Shown here piece after piece: positions 5,439 through 12,639 of a stretch of 12,639 nucleotides of DNA. The notes under the pieces were generated by a model. The model was not told the DNA's origin. It searched no databases and saw only the letters and a program-made list of their open reading frames with translations. The first letter of the stretch is position 1, and each line of letters opens with the position of its first letter. Made by a program: the position numbers and the translations under genes. The stretch comes from an uncultured Proteiniphilum sp. (GTDB taxonomy: Bacteria; Bacteroidota; Bacteroidia; Bacteroidales; Dysgonomonadaceae): the NCBI RefSeq assembly GCF_937873925.1, contig NZ_CALNAT010000239.1, positions 1 through 12,639 on the forward strand, written 5' to 3'.

Positions 5439-5764
5439 CTTTTTCCCAGTTTTTCCTCAAAGTTCTCCGGTTTTTTTGAAACTCCGGCCGGCTACCCTAT
5501 AAAAAATAGTCGTTTATAATTACAATTATTTCCATGACAACGATGCCATCCGGTACGGTCTACTTTGCTTCATCATATTGCCGGTAAGATTCACAGGGCA
5601 TATAAAAAATTTCAATTATCTTTGTGTCCATTGTCGCGAGCGGACTTGAATTTAACATTCCGGGTTATTAAACCACAACACTGAGAACAACCCTGTTATC
5701 CTCTCCGTCTCTCACAATATTCTTATCATTTTCCTGTTTCGCACCCATCTGTGAATAAACTTGT
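5439..5764. other. Divergent intergenic region with permease promoter and long leader
   Basis: No gene was found here. It separates the divergent SPFH and permease genes. A plus-strand TATCTTTG (5617-5624) fits the -7 consensus, although its -33 element is weak. If used, the permease transcript would have a leader of about 135 bases. That leader holds several ACAAC words (around 5674-5692) and a weak GGGTT/AACCC pairing, but no recognisable riboswitch. G/C-richer patches lie around 5485-5502. Confidence 0.45.
5617..5624 (+). promoter_or_regulatory. Probable -7 promoter box for the permease gene
   Basis: TATCTTTG matches TAnnTTTG exactly. The expected -33 TTG is not evident. The distance to the start codon is about 140 bases. 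Confidence 0.5.
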
Positions 5765-7639
5765 ATGGACATAAACGTTCTTATTATTTTCGGAATCATC
5801 TTACTGGCGGTTTTCTTTTTTGTATGGGGAAAGATCCGGTCGGACATTGTCGCGTTATCCGTCCTCGTCTTATTGGTCTTGACCGGAATACTGACCCCCG
5901 AAGAAGGGTTGTCGGGATTTTCCAATTCCGTGGTTGTCATGATCGTATGCCTGTTTATTGTGGGAGGAGGTATTTTCCAGACAGGGCTTGCCAAAATGAT
6001 CAGCACAAAGATACTTGCCTTGGCGGGGGGCAATCAATACAAGCTTTTTATACTGGTTATGCTGGTAACCGGAGGTATCGGGGGATTTATAAGTAATACG
6101 GGGACGGTCGCACTGATGCTGCCTATCGTGATGAGCCTGGCCGCCGAAGCAAATACCGATTCACGGCGGTTTCTGATGCCAATGGCTTTTGCCAGTAGCC
6201 TGGGACTTCTTACTTTGATCAGTACCCCTCCCAACCTGATCATCAACGACACTTTAATCAGCGGGGGTTTCGAAGGATTATCTTTCTTTTCATTTTTCCC
6301 CCTCGGGTTAATTACACTGACCCTCGGTATCGTCTTGCTCTGGCCTTTAAGCAAACTACTGGTAGCGAACAGGGGAAAGGAGAAATCAGATATAAAGAAA
6401 AACAAATCCCTGAAGCAACTGGCGTCGGAGTACCAGCTTGCGGACAACCTGTACAGGATCCAAATAGAAAAAAACTCTCCTTTTATCAACCAATCCCTTC
6501 AGGAATTGAATATCACCCGGACTTATAATGTAAGCATCCTGGAGATCCGCAGGATCCATTCGCGAAACCGTTTTCATAAAACCGTGGATATGAGCATGGC
6601 CGGGCCGCTGAGCACTTTTAAGGAAAATGATATTTTGTATGTACTGGGCAATTTTGACGACGTAACGGCTCTCGTCAGCGAAAATGGCTTGAAACTGATC
6701 GATACCCATAAAACAGAAGGTGTGGACAATGCATTGTCGATTTCCCGGGCAGGGGGAATGGAGTTCAGTGAAATCGGGATCGCGGAAGTTGTTTTGATGT
6801 CCACATCGAAACTGATCAATAAACGGGTAAAGGAATCGAATTTCCGTCAACTTTACAATGTGAACATACTGGGAGTGCAACGCAAAGACGGTTATATCCT
6901 TCAGGATATAAAGAATGAAAAAATGCTTTCAGGCGACGTATTGCTCGTACAGGGAAAATGGTCGGATATCGAAAAATTGAATCAGGAAACATCGGAGTGG
7001 GTAGTAGTCGGGCAACCCATGGAAAATGCACTGAAGATCCCGTTGGATCATAAGGCTCCGATAGCGGCCGTGATCATGATCCTGATGATCCTGTCCATGG
7101 TATTCAACATAGTGCCTACCGTTATTGCCACGATGGTGGCAGCCCTATTGATGATCGTACTGGGATGTTTCCGCAATGTGGAGTCTGCCTATAAAAGCAT
7201 CAACTGGGAAAGCACCTTCCTGTTTGCGGGTATGTTCCCTTTGGCGATCGCAATGGAGAAAACAGGAGCTTCCGGCTTAATTGCCGACGCGATCGTGAAC
7301 GGGTTGAGCCAATTCGGCCCGGTCTCGGTATTAGCCGGCATATATCTTGCCACATCCATATTGACGATGTTCATCAGTAATACGGCTACCGCCGTGTTAT
7401 TTGCCCCGATAGCTCTGCAGTCTGCATTGGCTATAGATGCCAGTCCCTATGCGTTTTTGTTTGCCGTGACGGTTGCTGCCAGCATGTGCTTTGCCAGCCC
7501 GTTCGCGACCCCTCCCAATGCATTGGTAATGTCTGCGGGGCGATACAAATTTGTTGATTATATAAAAGTAGGTTTGCCGTTGCAATGTATCGTGGGCATT
7601 ATCATGATCTTTATTTTGCCCCTGCTTTTTCCGTTTTAA
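5765..7639 (+). CDS. SLC13/DASS-type permease with two RCK_C (TrkA_C) domains
   Basis: The 624-residue inner-membrane protein has two homologous membrane halves, about 1-200 and 430-624. Each half has the family's substrate and sodium site motifs: ISNTG (109-113) with TPPN (154-157), and ISNTA (537-541) with TPPN (582-585). The cytoplasmic loop between them carries two RCK_C domains, about 222-305 (YRIQIEKNSPFINQSLQELN and following) and 334-408 (EVVLMSTSKLINKRVKE and following). Each ends in a gD-x-L-hydrophobic-VxG pattern. RCK_C domains bind small ligands and regulate transport. Members of this layout move sulfate, other anions or dicarboxylates, usually with sodium; the substrate cannot be decided from sequence. 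The gene stands alone: divergent from SPFH, with the dcp promoter immediately after its stop. The start ATGGACATAAACG has no clear ribosome-binding site. Confidence 0.88.
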   Translation: MDINVLIIFGIILLAVFFFVWGKIRSDIVALSVLVLLVLTGILTPEEGLSGFSNSVVVMIVCLFIVGGGIFQTGLAKMISTKILALAGGNQYKLFILVMLVTGGIGGFISNTGTVALMLPIVMSLAAEANTDSRRFLMPMAFASSLGLLTLISTPPNLIINDTLISGGFEGLSFFSFFPLGLITLTLGIVLLWPLSKLLVANRGKEKSDIKKNKSLKQLASEYQLADNLYRIQIEKNSPFINQSLQELNITRTYNVSILEIRRIHSRNRFHKTVDMSMAGPLSTFKENDILYVLGNFDDVTALVSENGLKLIDTHKTEGVDNALSISRAGGMEFSEIGIAEVVLMSTSKLINKRVKESNFRQLYNVNILGVQRKDGYILQDIKNEKMLSGDVLLVQGKWSDIEKLNQETSEWVVVGQPMENALKIPLDHKAPIAAVIMILMILSMVFNIVPTVIATMVAALLMIVLGCFRNVESAYKSINWESTFLFAGMFPLAIAMEKTGASGLIADAIVNGLSQFGPVSVLAGIYLATSILTMFISNTATAVLFAPIALQSALAIDASPYAFLFAVTVAASMCFASPFATPPNALVMSAGRYKFVDYIKVGLPLQCIVGIIMIFILPLLFPF

Positions 7640-7649
7640 GTAAAAAAGG

Positions 7650-7657
7650 TAACTTTG
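7650..7657 (+). promoter_or_regulatory. Probable -7 promoter box for dcp
   Basis: TAACTTTG fits TAnnTTTG and begins 11 bases after the permease stop, leaving a leader of about 75 bases. The upstream -33 element is weak (TTTT with 20-base spacing). The leader holds a short GGGG-TATT-CCCC hairpin (about 7695-7706). Confidence 0.5.
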
Positions 7658-7736
7658 CCGTAATTTTATCAGGAACTTACGTGAATTCATCGGAGGGGTA
7701 TTCCCCATCGTTTAAATAATATTAATTAATAGTCGG

Positions 7737-9857
7737 ATGAGAAAATTTATTTTTATTTCAGTAGCAGTTATGACATTACTTGCCCGCAACAACGCCAACA
7801 CCGGTAAGACCGGTAGTGAACCCGGAGCCGTTTTTTATACCGAATACGATACGCCCTTCGGTATGCCCCCTTTCGACCGGATCTCTTTCAGCGATTATAA
7901 ACCGGCCTTCTTAAAAGGGATAGAAGAAGAGGCGAAGGAGACTGAAGCCATCGCTAATAACCCCGAAGCACCCACTTTCGAAAATACCATCGTGGCAATG
8001 GATAACAGCGGAAGGTTACTCAATCGCGTTTCCCGTGTCTTCTACGGCTTGAAGGGCGCTGAAACCAATGACTCTATCCAGGCGCTGGCCGAAGAGCTCT
8101 CACCCCTCTTGTCGGAACATCGTGACAATATCAATCTGAACGAAAAATTGTTCAACCGTATCAAAACGCTGCACGATGATACCACGGGCATGAACCTCAA
8201 CACCGAACAATATCGGGTGCTGGACAATTATTACAAAAATTTCGTGCGTTCCGGTATTCTGCTGGGCGAAACCGAAAAAGCAAGGTTGCGCGAGATCAAC
8301 AAGGAACTATCGGCCCTCACCCTCCGGTTCGGAAGTAACCTGCTGAATGAGACCAACGGGTTCAAATTAGTGATCGACAATAAAGAAGATCTTGCAGGAC
8401 TCCCCGACGGCGTCATTGCCGCAGCCGCAGAAGCCGCCAACACAGCCGGAGAAGAAGGGAAATGGGTGTTCGGCCTGCAAAAACCAAGCTGGCTCCCCTT
8501 TTTACAATATGCTGAAAAACGCGATCTGCGTGAAAAGCTCTACAAAGCCATGTATATGCGGGGCGACAACAATAATGACAACGACAACAAGCAGATCATC
8601 AACGATATTGTGAACCTGCGGGTTGAAAAAGCGCAGATGTTGGGTTATAAGACGCACGCCGATTTTGTTCTCGAAGAGAGCATGGCCAAAACATCGGAAA
8701 ACGTGTATAAACTGCTCAACGAAGTGTGGGAATATGCTATTCCCCAGGCAAAGAAAGAGGCAGCGGAACTGCAAAAACTGATCGATGCCGAAGGAGGCCA
8801 TTTCAAACTGGCATCATGGGACTGGTGGTATTATACCGAAAAACTCCGCCAACAGAAATATTCGCTCAATGAAGAAGAGATCAAGCCTTATTTCAAAATG
8901 GAGAATGTCAGGGAAGGGGTGTTCGAGGTAGCTAACAGGTTATACGGATTAAACTTCAGAAAGCTGGAAAACGTTCCTGTGTATCACCCGGAAGTGGAAG
9001 CATATGAAGTGCTCGATGCCGACGGTTCTCACTTAGCGGTATTCTATACGGACTATTTCCCGCGTGCCGGCAAAAATGCCGGTGCATGGATGAGCAGTTT
9101 CCGCGGACAGCAGGTACTCGACGGTGAGAATATCCGCCCCCTTATTTATAATGTAGGTAACTTTACCCGTCCTACCGGAACAACGCCATCGTTACTCACC
9201 CTCGACGAAGTAGAAACCCTCTTCCACGAGTTCGGACATGCTTTGCACGGCATGATGTCGGATGTAACTTATGCAAGCGTCGCCGGTACCAGCGTTTCAC
9301 GCGACTTCGTGGAACTTCCGTCGCAAATCATGGAGCATTGGGCATTCCATCCGGAAGTACTGAAACTCTACGCCAAACATTATCAGACCGGCGAGGTGAT
9401 CCCCGATGAACTGATTGCCAAAATCGATGCGGCATCCAAATTCAATATGGGCTTTATCACTACCGAATTTGTCGCCGCAGCGCTGCTCGATATGGATTAT
9501 CACACGCAGAGCACTACCAAAACCTTCGATGTGCGTGAATTCGAGAAGAAGTCGATGGAAAAGATCGGGCTGATCGGAGAAATTATTCCCCGTTACCGCA
9601 GCACCTATTTCTCCCATATTTTCAGCGGAGGATACTCTGCCGGATATTATGCCTACCTCTGGGCTGAGGTGCTGGATGCCGATGCCTTCCAGGCATTTGT
9701 GGAGAACGGTGTTTTCGATAAAACCACCGCCGCGGCCTTCCGTGATAACGTACTGTCGAAAGGCAATTCCGACGATCCGATGGAACTCTACAAAAGATTC
9801 CGCGGCGCAGAACCCGATCCGGTATACCTGTTGAAGAACAGGGGATTCATCGAATAA
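7737..9857 (+). CDS. dcp: Peptidyl-dipeptidase Dcp (M3 family zinc metallopeptidase)
   Basis: The 706-residue product is a full-length M3 peptidase. The zinc site HEFGH is at 497-501 and the third ligand is Glu526 in SRDFVELPSQ. The C-terminal substrate-binding region includes FSHIFSGGYSAGYYAYLWAE (625-644). Dcp removes dipeptides from the C-terminus of oligopeptides. The N-terminus MRKFIFISVAVMTLLARNNA has the basic start and hydrophobic core of a signal peptide. At residue 17, where a lipoprotein cysteine would complete LLAC, the codon is CGC (Arg, 7785-7787), one base from TGC (Cys). The enzyme may therefore be released into the periplasm by signal peptidase I, or stay tethered by an uncleaved signal. 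Alternatively the base could be a sequencing error. The Dcp call over oligopeptidase A rests on length and general resemblance. The gene has its own promoter and a strong hairpin after its stop. Confidence 0.92.
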   Translation: MRKFIFISVAVMTLLARNNANTGKTGSEPGAVFYTEYDTPFGMPPFDRISFSDYKPAFLKGIEEEAKETEAIANNPEAPTFENTIVAMDNSGRLLNRVSRVFYGLKGAETNDSIQALAEELSPLLSEHRDNINLNEKLFNRIKTLHDDTTGMNLNTEQYRVLDNYYKNFVRSGILLGETEKARLREINKELSALTLRFGSNLLNETNGFKLVIDNKEDLAGLPDGVIAAAAEAANTAGEEGKWVFGLQKPSWLPFLQYAEKRDLREKLYKAMYMRGDNNNDNDNKQIINDIVNLRVEKAQMLGYKTHADFVLEESMAKTSENVYKLLNEVWEYAIPQAKKEAAELQKLIDAEGGHFKLASWDWWYYTEKLRQQKYSLNEEEIKPYFKMENVREGVFEVANRLYGLNFRKLENVPVYHPEVEAYEVLDADGSHLAVFYTDYFPRAGKNAGAWMSSFRGQQVLDGENIRPLIYNVGNFTRPTGTTPSLLTLDEVETLFHEFGHALHGMMSDVTYASVAGTSVSRDFVELPSQIMEHWAFHPEVLKLYAKHYQTGEVIPDELIAKIDAASKFNMGFITTEFVAAALLDMDYHTQSTTKTFDVREFEKKSMEKIGLIGEIIPRYRSTYFSHIFSGGYSAGYYAYLWAEVLDADAFQAFVENGVFDKTTAAAFRDNVLSKGNSDDPMELYKRFRGAEPDPVYLLKNRGFIE

Positions 9858-9867
9858 GCCTGAGAAG

Positions 9868-9910
9868 AATATCACCGGATGAGTTTGAACAAAAATTATC
9901 CGGTGATATT
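9868..9910 (+). terminator. Strong hairpin terminator after dcp
   Basis: AATATCACCGGAT (9868-9880) and ATCCGGTGATATT (9898-9910) are perfect 13-base inverted repeats around a 17-base loop, beginning 11 bases after the dcp stop. The T-run is weak (GTTCTT), so termination may be partial, but the location fits. Confidence 0.7.
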
Positions 9911-9933
9911 GTTCTTAAAAAGATAAAAAAACG

Positions 9934-9941
9934 TATATTTG
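9934..9941 (+). promoter_or_regulatory. Probable -7 promoter box for secDF
   Basis: TATATTTG matches the consensus exactly. A TTG at 9909-9911 lies 22 bases upstream, slightly longer than the usual 19-21. The transcript should begin around 9946-9949. Confidence 0.65.
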
Positions 9942-9948
9942 CACGCTC

Positions 9949-9981
9949 AAACAAAAAGGCATCAAATATGCCTTTGTTTTT
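9949..9981 (+). other. Terminator-like hairpin at the predicted 5' end of the secDF transcript
   Basis: Arms 9949-9962 (ending GGCAT) and 9968-9981 (beginning ATGCC) pair at 12 of 14 positions around a 5-base loop, and the 3' arm ends in TTTGTTTTT. It begins about where transcription should start, so it would lie at the very 5' end of the RNA. It could protect the message or act as an early terminator or attenuator. A 10-base palindrome CATACGTATG (9983-9992) and a five-codon frame (9990-10007) follow it. Confidence 0.5.
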
Positions 9982-10034
9982 ACATACGTATGGAGTTAGT
10001 AACCTGAAAATAATAAACAAAAAGTAATATTGAA

Positions 10035-12639
10035 ATGCAAAACAAAGGATTCATTCAAGTTTTCAGTATTATCCTGGCAGCTATCAGCTTGTTCTATCTC
10101 TCCTTTACCATAGTGGGGAGACAATACAACAAGAAAGCGGATCAATACGCCAATGGAGACTTAACTATGAAGAACCAGTATCTCGATTCCCTCTCTACCG
10201 AGAAAGTGTATCTGAACTATACGCTTAAACAGGTTCGCGAAAAGGAGATCGGACTGGGACTCGACCTGAAAGGGGGGATGAACGTTATCCTCGAGATCGA
10301 TGCGGCACAAGTGCTGGCATCACTCGCCAATACCGATGACCCCCAATTCAATCAGGCATTAAGGGAAACCATCGTTCAAAACCGCCGTGGAAGCTCGGCC
10401 GACTTTATCACGCTGTTCCGGCAGAACTACGAACGGATAGCGCCACAGGGAAAGCTGGCAAATATCTACAGCATCACCATAGGCGACAGGGTACGTCCCA
10501 CCGCCACCAACGATGAGGTAATCGCCATATTACGCAATGAACTGGTCAGTGTGGCCGACAACTCGTTCAACGTGCTGGCTACACGTATCGACCGTTTCGG
10601 GGTGGTAGCTCCCAACATACAGCGGTTGGATCGTGCGGAACGCATCCTGGTGGAACTTCCCGGGATCACCGAGCCGGAACGTGTGCGTAACCTGCTGCAA
10701 GGAAGTGCCAACCTCGAATTCTGGAAAACATACAACATCAGTGAACTGGGCGTCTATTTCAACGAGATGAATACCAGGTCGGGCGAATATGCCATGGCCC
10801 AAAGGTCGGGACAGGCGGATACCACTGCCGCTGAAGCGGAAAAGGGAACCATAGCCGGAGATACCCTTGGCCTGACCGATTCACTTCGGGTGCCTGCATT
10901 GGAAAATGAAAAAGAAAAAACCATTATCAGCAGAAGTTTTCTGGAATATTTCAGTGAACCCTATTTTGCCATGGGCGGGGCTACGGGGCCCGTCGTAGGA
11001 ACCGTATCGAAACTCGATACCGCTGAGGTGAACTTCCTCCTGAACAGGTATAAGGATATTTTCCCTGCCGATGTGCGGTTCAGATGGGGATTCAAACCCA
11101 TTGACCAGCGTGAGACCTACTTCCAGTTGTTCGCCCTCAAAGGTGATGGAAGTAAACGCGGTCCCGCTTTGGAGGGAGATGTAGTGACCAACGCCCGTGC
11201 CGACCAGGGACAACAGGGATCGGCCTGGGAAGTGACTATGGCGATGAACTCAACCGGCGCCAGCCGCTGGTCCACCATCACCGGCGCCGAGATCGGTAAG
11301 TCTATCGCCATTGTGCTCGACGGGTATGTATATTCGGCACCCACGGTCAACGGCCGCATCGACGGCGGACGCTCCTCTATCACCGGCAACTTCACGCCGC
11401 AGGAGGCGCAGGACCTGGAGAATGTGCTTAAATCGGGTAAGATGCAGGCCGGTGTCCGTATCGTACAGGAAGACGTGGTAGGTCCCTCGCTGGGGCAGGA
11501 AGCTATCCGCGATGGATTTGTCTCCTTTGTCATCGCGCTCGTGGTCCTCTTTATCTTTACCTGTATGCTCTATGGTTTCATCCCGGGCATGGTGATCAAC
11601 GGGGCACTGCTCCTCAACTTCTTCTTTACGCTGGGAGCGCTTGCGGCATTCCAGGCGGTGCTCACCCTTCCCGGTATTGCCGGTATGATCCTCTCCCTCG
11701 CGATGGCGGTCGATGCCAACGTGCTTATCAATGAGCGTATCAAAGAAGAGCTTGCGGCAGGCAAGACACTGCGCCGGGCATTGGAAGATGGCTACAAGAA
11801 CGCTTTCTCCGCCATTTTCGACTCCAACCTCACCACCATCATCACCGGTATCATCCTTGCCGTTTTCGGCGTGGGCGCCATCAGAGGATTTGCTGTCACC
11901 CTTATCATCGGTATCGCCGTTTCTTTCCTCACAGCCGTGTTCATCACCCGGTTGGTATATGAAAACCGGTTTGCCAAAGACAAATGGATGAATCTTACTT
12001 TCAATACGGGATTTTCTAAAGCCATCTTCAAAGAATACAATTTCGATTTCATTCATAACAGCAAGAAGATACTCATAGTCATCGGGGTTTTCGTGGTTGT
12101 CAGCACCATATCTCTCTTTACGTTAGGGTTGAATTCAGGTATCGACTTCACGGGTGGCCGGAATTATATTGTCCGTTTCGATCAGCCCGTCCGAGTGAAC
12201 GATATAGAAAATGCCCTGAATCCTTACTTCAACGAATCGGTTCGTGCCATTACCATTGGTTCCAGCAACCAGGTGCGTATCTCCACCAACTATATGATCG
12301 AGGAGGAAGGCGCCGGAGTAGAAGACCAATTGCGTGATTTGCTCGGACAGGGATTAAAAGAGTTCATGACGCCCGGAAAAACGATCGACGATCATATACA
12401 GAGCTCCCAGAAAGTGGGGCCGAGCATCGCCGAAGACATGATCAGGAATGCATTCCTTGCCCTCTTCATAGCGCTTGTCTGTATGGGTATCTATATCCTG
12501 TCCCGTTTCCGGAACTGGGGATTCTCTGTCGGAACAGTCGCCGCACTGTCCATCGACGCATTTGCCGTAGTGGGATTATATTCGTTACTCTGGAAGGTCA
12601 TGCCTTTCTCCATGGAGATGGACCAGACCTTTGTGGCGG
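10035..12639 (+). CDS. secDF: SecDF fused protein-export membrane protein (truncated at right edge)
   Basis: 868 codons are visible and the frame is still open at the window end; full-length Bacteroidetes SecDF proteins have about 1000 residues. The SecD half has a first membrane segment (about 6-27), the motif GLGLDLKGG (73-81), a large periplasmic region, and membrane segments from about 495 to 645 with AMAVDANVLINERIKEEL, where Asp560 is the conserved proton-path residue. The SecF half begins with a membrane segment (679-699), then the motif IDFTGG (703-708), and VGPSIAEDMIRNAFLALF starting near 795. SecDF uses the proton gradient to pull translocating proteins out of SecYEG. Residues 245-295 form a low-complexity acidic insert rich in Glu, Thr and Ala within the periplasmic part. 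The ATG at 10035 precedes the first membrane segment by the usual few residues. The gene has its own promoter and a structured leader. Confidence 0.95.
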   Translation, partial: MQNKGFIQVFSIILAAISLFYLSFTIVGRQYNKKADQYANGDLTMKNQYLDSLSTEKVYLNYTLKQVREKEIGLGLDLKGGMNVILEIDAAQVLASLANTDDPQFNQALRETIVQNRRGSSADFITLFRQNYERIAPQGKLANIYSITIGDRVRPTATNDEVIAILRNELVSVADNSFNVLATRIDRFGVVAPNIQRLDRAERILVELPGITEPERVRNLLQGSANLEFWKTYNISELGVYFNEMNTRSGEYAMAQRSGQADTTAAEAEKGTIAGDTLGLTDSLRVPALENEKEKTIISRSFLEYFSEPYFAMGGATGPVVGTVSKLDTAEVNFLLNRYKDIFPADVRFRWGFKPIDQRETYFQLFALKGDGSKRGPALEGDVVTNARADQGQQGSAWEVTMAMNSTGASRWSTITGAEIGKSIAIVLDGYVYSAPTVNGRIDGGRSSITGNFTPQEAQDLENVLKSGKMQAGVRIVQEDVVGPSLGQEAIRDGFVSFVIALVVLFIFTCMLYGFIPGMVINGALLLNFFFTLGALAAFQAVLTLPGIAGMILSLAMAVDANVLINERIKEELAAGKTLRRALEDGYKNAFSAIFDSNLTTIITGIILAVFGVGAIRGFAVTLIIGIAVSFLTAVFITRLVYENRFAKDKWMNLTFNTGFSKAIFKEYNFDFIHNSKKILIVIGVFVVVSTISLFTLGLNSGIDFTGGRNYIVRFDQPVRVNDIENALNPYFNESVRAITIGSSNQVRISTNYMIEEEGAGVEDQLRDLLGQGLKEFMTPGKTIDDHIQSSQKVGPSIAEDMIRNAFLALFIALVCMGIYILSRFRNWGFSVGTVAALSIDAFAVVGLYSLLWKVMPFSMEMDQTFVA

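Noticed and set aside
5625..5764. Riboswitch in the permease leader
   Set aside because: Only weak pairings are visible, and no conserved core of a known riboswitch class could be matched by eye.
9990..10007. Five-codon frame before secDF as a secretion-arrest peptide
   Set aside because: Known arrest peptides such as SecM, MifM and VemP are far longer and carry export signals; five codons cannot do this.
11250..12056. 268-codon open frame on the minus strand inside secDF
   Set aside because: It lies wholly within the well-supported SecDF coding region and its product shows no recognisable domain.

Overview
The window looks like a chromosomal stretch from a Bacteroidota bacterium, most likely of the order Bacteroidales. 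Three things point that way. Five genes have, at a plausible distance upstream, the Bacteroidetes-type -7 box TAnnTTTG (blaI, the SPFH gene, the SLC13-type permease, dcp and secDF). Most starts lack a clear Shine-Dalgarno sequence and sit behind A/T-rich leaders. SecD and SecF are fused in one polypeptide. The genus cannot be fixed from this sequence alone. Family assignments come from reading translated motifs by eye, not from a database search.

Layout. (1) 1-653, minus strand: a BlaI/MecI-type repressor followed, with a 4-base overlap, by the start of a BlaR1-like M56 membrane protein that runs off the left edge. A perfect 10-3-10 palindrome with TACA/TGTA cores lies just downstream of the likely promoter. 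(2) 1106-4003: a group that looks like stress protection. It holds a 58-residue hydrophilic disordered protein, a YciE/YciF-type ferritin-like protein (DUF892) with a very acidic repetitive tail, a poxvirus-like type IB topoisomerase, and a DUF2383/PA2169-type four-helix protein. (3) 4176-5370, minus strand: an SPFH/Band 7 membrane protein followed by an Arc-type ribbon-helix-helix regulator, with a well-formed promoter abutting a perfect palindrome. (4) 5765-7639, plus strand: an SLC13/DASS-type permease with two RCK_C (TrkA_C) domains in its central loop. (5) 7737-9857, plus strand: an M3 family peptidyl-dipeptidase (Dcp) with a signal-like N-terminus but an arginine where a lipoprotein cysteine would be expected, then a strong hairpin. 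(6) 10035 to the right edge, plus strand: a SecDF fusion, truncated by the window, whose transcript probably begins with a terminator-like hairpin.

How the parts relate. The BlaI/M56 pair forms a sensor-repressor switch. The stress group combines chromosome protection or relaxation (topoisomerase IB), possible iron handling (DUF892) and a disordered hydrophilin-like peptide. These genes lack the TAnnTTTG box that the other genes show, and two of them share a TATGTACTTG block upstream, so they may use different regulation. The SPFH/RHH pair looks autoregulated. Permease, Dcp and SecDF are probably separate transcription units for envelope transport, peptide breakdown and protein export. No insertion sequence, CRISPR array, tRNA, rRNA or phage gene was seen. 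Most of the gene content is ordinary, and the less usual material is in the regulatory sites and small or low-complexity proteins.
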